From NCBI RefSeq assembly GCF_000688655.1, contig NZ_JIBO01000010.1, positions 1-5,157 on the forward strand: a stretch of DNA of 5,157 nucleotides, in the 5' to 3' direction. Under the pieces are notes generated by a model. The model was given only the letters and a program-made list of their open reading frames with translations. It did no database searches and was not told the origin of the DNA. The translations under genes and the position numbers were made by a program. The stretch is from Lonsdalea quercina subsp. quercina. Lineage in GTDB: Bacteria; Pseudomonadota; Gammaproteobacteria; Enterobacterales; Enterobacteriaceae. Positions 1 to 4,578 of this stretch are shown here, in pieces. Numbering within the stretch: the stretch's first letter is position 1; the number at the start of each line of letters is the position of its first letter.

Positions 1-98
1 CCCGAAGCCCAAAGCCCAAAGCCCAAAGCCCAAAGCCCAAAGCCCAAAGCCCAAAGCCCAAAGCCCAAAGCCCAAAGCCCAAAGCCCAAAGCCCAAAG
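1..98. repeat. Tandem heptanucleotide array, 14 copies of CCCAAAG
   Basis: Fourteen head-to-tail 7-base units fill positions 1-98. The first unit reads CCCGAAG and the other thirteen are identical CCCAAAG. Two more matching bases (99-100) precede unique sequence. The array begins at the window edge, so it may continue to the left. Because 7 is not a multiple of 3 and the unit contains no stop trinucleotide in any register, all six frames stay open through it. Gain or loss of a unit would shift any reading frame that crosses it. The near-perfect identity of the units suggests recent slipped-strand expansion. No function is shown. Confidence 0.97.
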
Positions 99-100
99 CC

Positions 101-246
101 TATTTGCTCCTTGCCCTTTGCCATCATCTGGCGTTGCCCACCTATCTTCCGCGGTACTCCGCCTGTGTTCAGAAACCTAACGCGTATAGCCGGCAGGCGC
201 TTTGTCCGCTGGTATCCGCCCCTCTCAGTTCACTTCCACTCATCAC
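101..246. other. Intergenic stretch between heptamer array and regulator gene
   Basis: I see no convincing plus-strand gene here. Its far end contains the promoter and operator region of the downstream operon. On the minus strand, an ATG at 127-125 opens a frame that runs through the heptamer array and off the window edge; this is described as a finding rather than called as a gene. Confidence 0.5.
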
Positions 247-261
247 TAGACGACCGGTCTA
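247..261. promoter_or_regulatory. Probable TetR-family operator (autoregulatory), overlapping a promoter
   Basis: TAGAC (247-251) and GTCTA (257-261) form a 15-base interrupted inverted repeat, and inside it GACCGGTC (252-259) is a perfect 8-base palindrome. The site ends 20 bases before the regulator's start codon, where TetR-family repressors usually bind to control their own operon. The TAGACC/GGTCTA pattern resembles the NemR box as I remember it. TTTAAT at 262-267 could be a -10 element, but I find no good -35 partner. If that -10 is right, the transcript would start about 8 bases before the ATG, nearly leaderless. That would fit the absence of a clear Shine-Dalgarno there. Operator is a confident inference; promoter placement is weak. 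Confidence 0.75.
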
Positions 262-281
262 TTTAATGTTAACTTAGTGTT

Positions 282-929
282 ATGACTTCGATAAGCAAGA
301 CGAAACAGACCCGTCAACAAATCCTCGATACCGGCCGTTTATTGGTGTTGCGTCAGGGTTTTGTCGGCGTCGGCCTCAAAGCGATTCTGGATGCCTGCCA
401 CGTGCCTAAGGGATCGTTCTATCACTACTTTGCTTCCAAAGAGCAGTTCGGTTGCGAATTGCTCGCGGATTATGTCAATGAATATCAGCAGCGTCTGGAT
501 ACGCTGCTCAGCGCAGAGTCGGGAAGCGGTCGCGAGCGATTAATGCGTTACTGGACCGCGTGGATAGACGATCCGCTGCTGGGCGGCTGGGCTGAACACT
601 GCCTGGTGGTCAAGCTGGCTGCGGAGGTCGCCGATCTCTCCGAAGCTATGCGGCGGACATTGTGCGACGGCGTGTCACACCTGGTGGCGCGTATCGCCGA
701 GACGGTGGGCGAGGGGCAAGCGGATGGTTCGTTACGATTGTCCCTGCCGCCTGCGGAAACTGCGCAAACGCTGTATCAGCTGTGGCTGGGCGCCGCGCTA
801 TTGTCCAAGCTGGGCAAGGATAAAGCGCCGTTGTACCAGGCATTGATAACTACCGAATTATTACTTCCCCCCGCAGGGGGCCTTAAGGACGCCGAAAAGG
901 TTAGCGGCGTATCTTTATCCTCTTTTTAG
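282..929 (+). CDS. TetR-family repressor, NemR-like (redox/electrophile sensing)
   Basis: This 215-residue DNA-binding protein probably represses its own operon and releases DNA when it meets electrophiles. The N-terminal TetR helix-turn-helix spans about residues 12-58, with the recognition segment 'VPKGSFYHYFASKE' at 41-54. The ligand domain is NemR-like: 'HCLVVKLAAEVADLSEAMR' (106-124) and 'LYQLWLGAALLSK' (164-176) match my recollection of E. coli NemR. Cys107 and Lys176 fall where NemR has its Cys106-Lys175 redox switch. The start is firm because an in-frame TAA lies at 270-272 and the first ATG follows at 282. No good ribosome site precedes it. The protein is about 16 residues longer than NemR; the extra C-terminus (about 195-215) is unlike the family core. 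The next gene starts 9 bases after the stop. Family certain, NemR-like sensing probable; target genes are inferred from context, and nemA is not present here. Confidence 0.93.
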   Translation: MTSISKTKQTRQQILDTGRLLVLRQGFVGVGLKAILDACHVPKGSFYHYFASKEQFGCELLADYVNEYQQRLDTLLSAESGSGRERLMRYWTAWIDDPLLGGWAEHCLVVKLAAEVADLSEAMRRTLCDGVSHLVARIAETVGEGQADGSLRLSLPPAETAQTLYQLWLGAALLSKLGKDKAPLYQALITTELLLPPAGGLKDAEKVSGVSLSSF

Positions 930-932
930 GAG
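928..932 (+). promoter_or_regulatory. Shine-Dalgarno AGGAG of the DJ-1/PfpI gene, overlapping the upstream stop
   Basis: AGGAG at 928-932 lies 6 bases before the ATG at 939 and shares two bases with the regulator's TAG stop (927-929). Ribosomes ending the regulator would stop on this site, so the two genes are probably translationally coupled. Confidence 0.85.
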
Positions 933-938
933 TCTTGT

Positions 939-1616
939 ATGAACATTCTGATGGTATTAACGTCGCACGATCGCCTTGGTAATACCGGCAAGAAAACGGG
1001 TTTCTGGTTGGAAGAGTTTGCGGCCCCTTACTACGTCTTCAAGGATGCGGGTGCGGCAATCACATTGGCGTCCCCACAGGGCGGGCAGCCGCCGCTGGAT
1101 CCGGTCAGCGACGCACCGGAAGCGCAGACTGCCGCGACAGAACGTTTTAGGCAGGATACGGACGCTCAGAACGCGCTGAGCTGTACGGCGAAACTGGCTG
1201 AAGTCAATGTGGCCGACTTCGACGCGGTGTTCTATCCCGGCGGACATGGGCCTCTGTGGGATCTGGCGGAAAGTGCCGACTCCATCTCGCTGCTTGAAGC
1301 GTTCGACCGTGCAGGGAAACCGCTGGGGCTGGTCTGCCATGCGCCTGGCGCGTTGCGTCACGTTCGCAGTGCCGACGGCGAACCGCTGATCAAAGGCCGC
1401 AAAGTAACCGGATTCTCGAATAGCGAAGAAGCCGCGGTACAGCTGACTGAGGTGGTTCCGTTCCTGATTGAAGACGAATTTAAGCAGTTGGGCGGGCGCT
1501 ATGAAAAAGGCGCCGACTGGCAGCCCCATATTGTCACCGACGGCCTCCTGACCACGGGCCAAAACCCGGCGAGTTCAGAAGGGGTCGCCCAGGCTTTGCT
1601 CAAGCAGCTGGCCTAA
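939..1616 (+). CDS. DJ-1/PfpI family protein, glyoxalase III-like (class I glutamine amidotransferase fold)
   Basis: A 225-residue cytoplasmic protein of the DJ-1/PfpI superfamily, of the HchA/Hsp31-like type. The nucleophile elbow 'LVCHAPGAL' (131-139) gives Cys133 followed by His134. 'GFWLEEFAAPY' (21-31) supplies the catalytic acid, most likely Glu26, and 'YPGGHGPLWDLA' (99-110) is the conserved glycine-rich loop. The Glu-Cys-His set is that of glutathione-independent glyoxalase III enzymes, which convert methylglyoxal to D-lactate. Some relatives act as chaperones or protein deglycases, so the exact activity is inferred. No signal peptide or membrane segment is seen. The length is normal for the family. 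It sits between a NemR-like regulator and an aldehyde dehydrogenase. This resembles E. coli, where NemR controls a glyoxalase gene (gloA), but with a different enzyme family. Fold and active site are confident; substrate is moderate. Confidence 0.92.
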   Translation: MNILMVLTSHDRLGNTGKKTGFWLEEFAAPYYVFKDAGAAITLASPQGGQPPLDPVSDAPEAQTAATERFRQDTDAQNALSCTAKLAEVNVADFDAVFYPGGHGPLWDLAESADSISLLEAFDRAGKPLGLVCHAPGALRHVRSADGEPLIKGRKVTGFSNSEEAAVQLTEVVPFLIEDEFKQLGGRYEKGADWQPHIVTDGLLTTGQNPASSEGVAQALLKQLA

Positions 1617-1632
1617 CCCGCATTTTTATTTC

Positions 1633-1636
1633 GGAG
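1633..1636 (+). promoter_or_regulatory. Shine-Dalgarno GGAG of the aldehyde dehydrogenase gene
   Basis: GGAG lies 6 bases before the ATG at 1643, within the 26-base gap after the DJ-1 stop. No terminator or promoter is visible in that gap, which supports one transcript. Confidence 0.8.
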
Positions 1637-1642
1637 TGAATC

Positions 1643-3061
1643 ATGAGTTCTTCATTAACTGCGGCCTCTCTGGCCGCCACCGTCGCAGACATGAAACGTG
1701 CGCACGTGCAGGACGGGCCTGCCAGTAGTGAATTGCGCCGCGACCGTATTGAGCGCGCCATTCAGTTGCTGACTCGCCATCATCAGGAGCTGGAAGCGGC
1801 GGTTCGCGCCGACTACGGCCACCGTAGCCCTTATCAGACCGTCATGGCGGATATTCTGGGAACCGTGAACTCGCTGAACTACGCCCGCGAAAATCTGGCT
1901 CAGTGGATGCAGCCTGACGAACAACCCGCGCCGGGGCCGGGTATGCACGCGCGCGTGCAATATCAACCGCTTGGGGTGGTCGGCATTATCAGTCCGTGGA
2001 ACTTTCCGCTGAATCTGGCGTTTCGTCCGCTGGCGGGCGTCCTTGCCGCCGGTAACCGTGCGTTGATCAAGCCTTCTGAGCTAACGCCGCGCACGGCTGA
2101 ACGGCTGGCGGACTTGGTCGCGCGTTACTTCGACCCGCTGGAAGTGACGACCGTGCTGGGTGATGCGGACGTCGGCAAGGCGTTTAGCGCGCAGGCCTTT
2201 GATCACCTGATCTTCACCGGCAGCACCAGCGTCGGCCGTCACGTCATGCGAGCGGCCGCGGAGAATCTGGTGCCTGTGACGCTGGAACTGGGCGGAAAGT
2301 CACCGGTGATGGTCGATACCGATGCCGATATCCAGACGGCGGCCGAGCGCGTGATGACGGTCAAGACGTTTAACGCCGGACAGATCTGCATGTCGCCGGA
2401 CTATGTGCTGCTGCCAGAGTCCGCTCGCGATGCATTTGTGACGCATGCGCGTGCCTTTATCGCTGAAACGTTCCCAACGTTGTCGGATAACCCCGATTAC
2501 ACCGGCATCATCAGCGATCGTCACTTTCAGCGGTTGCAGCAGCTGCTGGCCGATGCGCGTGAAAAAGGGGCCACGATCATCGAACTTTCCGCTGAAGGTG
2601 AATCGGGCGTCGCACTTCCGCAGCGTAAGCTGCCGCCAACGGTAGTGTTAAACGTGACTGACGATATGTTGGTTATGCAGGAAGAAATTTTCGGACCGAT
2701 TCTACCGTTGAAAACCTACGTTAATCCGGAAGAAGCTGTTGCCTATATCAACGCGCATCCGCGTCCGTTGGCGGCCTATTACTTTGGTCAGGACCCGGTG
2801 CGTCAGCGTGAATTCAGCGAGCGCACGACGTCCGGCGCATTGGTGGTGAACGACATCATGACGCAGGCCACAATCGAAAGCGTGCCGTTCGGCGGCGTGG
2901 GCGCGTCCGGCATGGGCGCCTATCATGGCATCTACGGCTTCCGCCGCTTTAGTCATGCCAAAGCGGTGGTGGTGCAGAGCCACGGCGGCGAATACAATCT
3001 GCGGATGCGCGCGCCTTATGGTCCGAAAATGGCGGAGCTTGAATCCGTACTAAAACCTTAA
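1643..3061 (+). CDS. Aldehyde dehydrogenase, coniferyl aldehyde dehydrogenase (CalB)-like
   Basis: A 472-residue soluble NAD(P)-dependent aldehyde dehydrogenase that oxidises an aldehyde to its carboxylic acid. All key residues are present: Asn120 in 'PWNFP' (oxyanion hole), 'IKPSE' (142-146) and 'FTGSTSVGR' (191-199) for cofactor binding, general base Glu215 in 'VTLELGGKSP', nucleophile Cys249 in 'FNAGQICMSPDYVL', Glu348 in 'EEIFGP', and the C-terminal 'PFGGVGASGMGAYHG' (415-429). The shorter length, the 'GQICMSPDYVL' nucleophile context and the 'GMGAYHG' end point to the class-3-like/coniferyl aldehyde dehydrogenase group rather than the roughly 500-residue betaine-aldehyde type. Substrate cannot be read from sequence: plant phenolic aldehydes are plausible, and a broad fatty or lipid-peroxidation aldehyde role is equally possible. 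It is the last gene of the operon and is probably derepressed with it. Family certain, CalB-type probable. Confidence 0.93.
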   Translation: MSSSLTAASLAATVADMKRAHVQDGPASSELRRDRIERAIQLLTRHHQELEAAVRADYGHRSPYQTVMADILGTVNSLNYARENLAQWMQPDEQPAPGPGMHARVQYQPLGVVGIISPWNFPLNLAFRPLAGVLAAGNRALIKPSELTPRTAERLADLVARYFDPLEVTTVLGDADVGKAFSAQAFDHLIFTGSTSVGRHVMRAAAENLVPVTLELGGKSPVMVDTDADIQTAAERVMTVKTFNAGQICMSPDYVLLPESARDAFVTHARAFIAETFPTLSDNPDYTGIISDRHFQRLQQLLADAREKGATIIELSAEGESGVALPQRKLPPTVVLNVTDDMLVMQEEIFGPILPLKTYVNPEEAVAYINAHPRPLAAYYFGQDPVRQREFSERTTSGALVVNDIMTQATIESVPFGGVGASGMGAYHGIYGFRRFSHAKAVVVQSHGGEYNLRMRAPYGPKMAELESVLKP

Positions 3062-3080
3062 TCGCCCGAACCGCCTTCCT

Positions 3081-3105
3081 TGGGCCGTGGATTTCCTGCG
3101 GCCCA
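3081..3105 (+). terminator. Hairpin after the aldehyde dehydrogenase gene, possible terminator
   Basis: TGGGCCG (3081-3087) and CGGCCCA (3099-3105) form a perfect 7-base GC-rich stem with an 11-base loop, 20 bases after the stop codon. The following bases are pyrimidine-rich (CATTCTCTCC) but lack a real T-run, so this is at best a weak intrinsic terminator. A second hairpin follows at 3173-3193 (CGCGC/GCGCG, 11-base loop) with TGTTTT behind it, and it may be the actual stop or an attenuator. Confidence 0.4.
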
Positions 3106-3217
3106 CATTCTCTCCTGTCCTTACGTTAATCACTCAGCAACGTGGGGTCGTGACCTAAGCTGAGCTTTCTACCGCGCAGAACAACTCCGCGCGTGTTTTC
3201 CCTTCTGCCACCACGGC
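3106..3217. other. Intergenic region upstream of lpxP, no gene seen
   Basis: This is the left part of a 336-base gap (3062-3397). Apart from the CGCGC/GCGCG hairpin at 3173-3193 and a short AAGCT-G-AGCTT inverted repeat at about 3157-3167, I see no gene. No convincing sigma-70 promoter for lpxP could be picked out. The gap length would allow a long untranslated leader, as cold-shock genes often have, but that is inference. Confidence 0.4.
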
Positions 3218-3370
3218 TTATTTGACCGTTGTATGAAATGTGTCGTTGCGCGCATTCAGCTCGGAATTAACATCTTGCAGGACTGTCAAAACATTCGATG
3301 ATGCAACGCGATGGTTCTGTACCGAGAGGTCCGAGTTGTTGGAGCCACCGATATTCAATGATGTTGTCAT
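3218..3370 (-). CDS. Possible small protein, 50 residues, unknown function
   Basis: On the minus strand, an ATG at 3370 opens a 50-codon frame that ends in TAA at 3218. The predicted product is hydrophilic and rich in Asn, Ser and Thr ('MTTSLNIGGSNNSDLSVQNH' at the start). A more helix-prone part follows ('SNVLTVLQDVNSELNARND', 25-43). It has no Cys, Trp or Tyr, no signal peptide and no membrane segment. In favour of a real gene: it lies in a gap, rare codons such as AGA, AGG, ATA and CTA are absent, and about half of the third positions are G or C. Against: no Shine-Dalgarno is evident before the ATG, and no promoter is clear. The same frame extends upstream to 3451, but that part overlaps lpxP and is unlikely. 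I do not recognise the family. It would be divergent from lpxP, with 27 bases between the starts. Confidence 0.35.
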   Translation of the reverse strand: MTTSLNIGGSNNSDLSVQNHRVASSNVLTVLQDVNSELNARNDTFHTTVK

Positions 3371-3382
3371 GTTCTGATCGTG

Positions 3383-3387
3383 AAGGA
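3383..3387 (+). promoter_or_regulatory. Shine-Dalgarno AAGGA that decides the lpxP start
   Basis: AAGGA lies 10 bases before the ATG at 3398. The in-frame GTG at 3380 lies upstream of this site and has no ribosome site of its own, so the ATG is preferred. Confidence 0.6.
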
Positions 3388-3397
3388 TATAGCGTTT

Positions 3398-4327
3398 ATG
3401 GTGACCCGCTCTAGACTGCCCTTTTTCGTCCGTTACGCGCACCCCAGACATTGGCCGCTGTGGTTTGGTCTGGCGGTGTTGTATCTGCTGGTGCTATTGC
3501 CTTATCCCCTGCTGGTGCGTCTTGGCGACTGGTTGGGGCGGCGTTCTATGCGTTTTTTGAAACGACGGGTCAGCATTGCCCGGCGTAACCTTGAACTGTG
3601 TTTTCCTGACATTGACGAGCGCCAGAAACAAATCAAATTGACCGAGCATTTTTCGTCGCTCGGCATTGCGCTGCTGGAAACCGGGATGGCCTGGTTTTGG
3701 CCGGATAAACGCATAAAAAAATGGTTCGACATCATCGGACTGGAGCATTTGTATAACACGCAGGATCCGCACAAAGGCGTCATGGTGATCGGCGTACATT
3801 TCATGACGCTGGAGCTGCATTTCCGTATTCTCGGCCTCTGTAAACCGATGATGGTTATGTACCGTCCGCACAACAGCGCCATTCTGGAACGAGTGCAGAA
3901 GTGGGGGCGGTCCCGGTCGGGCAATGTGCTGGTGAACCGCAAAAATCTGATCAGCATGGTACACACGCTCAAACGCGGTGGCACGGTGTGGTTCGCGCCA
4001 GATCAGGATAACGGGCCGAAAGGCAGCGTATTCGTCCCGTTTTTTGGCGTAGAGAAGGCGGCGACCTCAAACGGCACTTTCACCATCGCGCGTCTGGCTC
4101 AGCCCAAACTGGTGACCGCCGTCGTCATTCGTAAACCGGCGGGGCAGGGGTATCAGCTAGTCGTTTCCCCGGCGCTCGAGCACTATCCCTATGACGATAG
4201 CCTGGCCGCCGCGGCCTATATCAATCGGGCTATAGAACGTGAAATCATGAAGGCGCCGGAGCAATATCTTTGGCTGCATCGGCGTTTCAAAACGCGTCCG
4301 GCGGGCGAGCCATCGCTGTATCTCTAG
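3398..4327 (+). CDS. Kdo2-lipid IVA palmitoleoyltransferase (LpxP-type late acyltransferase)
   Basis: A 309-residue inner-membrane enzyme that adds a secondary acyl chain to Kdo2-lipid IVA during lipid A synthesis, using acyl-ACP at the cytoplasmic face. A single N-terminal hydrophobic segment (about 21-40) anchors it. The catalytic HX4E pair is His134 and Glu139 in 'GVHFMTLE'. 'MYRPHN' (154-159), 'WFAPDQDNGPKGS' (198-210) and 'YLWLHRRFKTRP' (290-301) are hallmark acyltransferase blocks. Several segments ('KWFDIIGLEHL', 'GLCKPMMVMYRPHN', the 'SLYL' end) fit my memory of E. coli LpxP better than LpxL, which favours palmitoleate over laurate. E. coli lpxP is cold-induced, and the long gap upstream here could serve the same control. 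An alternative GTG start at 3380 would add six residues. Length is close to the 306 of E. coli. Family certain; LpxP versus LpxL about 85 percent. Confidence 0.93.
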   Translation: MVTRSRLPFFVRYAHPRHWPLWFGLAVLYLLVLLPYPLLVRLGDWLGRRSMRFLKRRVSIARRNLELCFPDIDERQKQIKLTEHFSSLGIALLETGMAWFWPDKRIKKWFDIIGLEHLYNTQDPHKGVMVIGVHFMTLELHFRILGLCKPMMVMYRPHNSAILERVQKWGRSRSGNVLVNRKNLISMVHTLKRGGTVWFAPDQDNGPKGSVFVPFFGVEKAATSNGTFTIARLAQPKLVTAVVIRKPAGQGYQLVVSPALEHYPYDDSLAAAAYINRAIEREIMKAPEQYLWLHRRFKTRPAGEPSLYL

Positions 4328-4335
4328 TCTGAAGC

Positions 4336-4360
4336 ATGCGAGGCATCGGCTGCCTCGCGT
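4336..4360 (+). terminator. Strong hairpin after lpxP, probable transcription end
   Basis: GCGAGGCA (4338-4345) and TGCCTCGC (4351-4358) form a perfect 8-base stem around the 5-base loop TCGGC. One T-G wobble and one A-T pair extend it to 4336-4360. It begins 8 bases after the lpxP stop. The following sequence (CACTCCCCCTGTCCT) has no T-run, so it is not a textbook intrinsic terminator. It could instead protect the 3' end of the message. Confidence 0.5.
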
Positions 4361-4395
4361 CACTCCCCCTGTCCTGATAAGTATATCGGCTGTGA

Positions 4396-4415
4396 CGTTT
4401 GATCACGTTTGGTCA
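4396..4415. repeat. Two adjacent 10-base direct repeats, possible regulator site
   Basis: CGTTTGATCA (4396-4405) is followed at once by CGTTTGGTCA (4406-4415), a 9 of 10 match spaced one helical turn apart. GTGA (4392-4395) and TCAC (4403-4406) in the same place resemble a CRP site, but with a 7-base rather than 6-base spacer. It lies about 95 bases upstream of the candidate sigma-28 promoter. A bound protein is inferred only. Confidence 0.4.
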
Positions 4416-4488
4416 ATATGTCGTGAAGATATGCGGTGAAATTGGAAATTTCCCGTAAATACGCGACATCAACAGTGATATTCGCGGG

Positions 4489-4510
4489 ATTGATTTAAAG
4501 ATATATCAAT
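4489..4510. repeat. AT-rich inverted repeat next to the phosphodiesterase promoter
   Basis: ATTGAT (4489-4494) and ATCAAT (4505-4510) are exact inverse copies around a 10-base AT-rich spacer. The right arm touches the candidate -35 box. Such a position would suit an operator or activator site; it does not match the FNR spacing (TTGAT-N4-ATCAA). Confidence 0.4.
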
Positions 4511-4536
4511 AAACTTCCATGAAGTGATGCCGATTA
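4510..4536 (+). promoter_or_regulatory. Candidate sigma-28 (FliA) flagellar promoter
   Basis: TAAACTTC (4510-4517), 11 bases, then GCCGATTA (4529-4536). The enterobacterial FliA consensus is TAAAGTTT-N11-GCCGATAA, so the boxes match at 6 of 8 and 7 of 8 positions with the exact spacer. Transcription would start near 4543, about 36 bases before the ATG at 4579. This places the phosphodiesterase gene among late flagellar genes. Confidence 0.75.
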
Positions 4537-4566
4537 AAGGGCGACGAGTTGGGATTTATCAAGGCC

Positions 4567-4571
4567 GGGGA
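4567..4571 (+). promoter_or_regulatory. Purine-rich ribosome site (GGGGA) of the phosphodiesterase gene
   Basis: GGGGA lies 7 bases before the ATG at 4579. An in-frame TTG at 4549 is a weaker alternative start that would place ten polar or charged residues before the membrane segment. Confidence 0.6.
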
Positions 4572-4578
4572 AGTCAAC

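Noticed and set aside
1..98. CRISPR array or telomere-like sequence
   Set aside because: There are no spacers between units and the unit is only 7 bases; it is a simple tandem repeat.
957..1562. 201-codon open frame on the minus strand opposite the DJ-1 gene
   Set aside because: It lies entirely within a well-supported gene, has no ribosome site and shows no recognisable family features (Arg/Gln/Phe-rich shadow of GC-rich coding).
3222..3250. Sigma-70 promoter from TTGACC at 3222-3227
   Set aside because: No acceptable -10 box is present 16-18 bases downstream.
3380..3397. GTG start for lpxP at 3380
   Set aside because: There is no ribosome site before it, while AAGGA precedes the ATG at 3398, which also gives a length closer to known LpxP proteins.
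3494..3984. Two overlapping minus-strand frames of about 156 and 160 codons opposite lpxP
   Set aside because: Both are antisense to conserved acyltransferase blocks, in two different frames at once, with no family features; typical shadow frames.
4392..4406. CRP site TGTGA...TCAC
   Set aside because: The spacer is 7 bases rather than 6 and the right arm is incomplete; better described as part of the tandem 10-base repeat.
4489..4510. FNR site from TTGAT/ATCAA arms
   Set aside because: The inner arms are 10 bases apart, while FNR needs 4.
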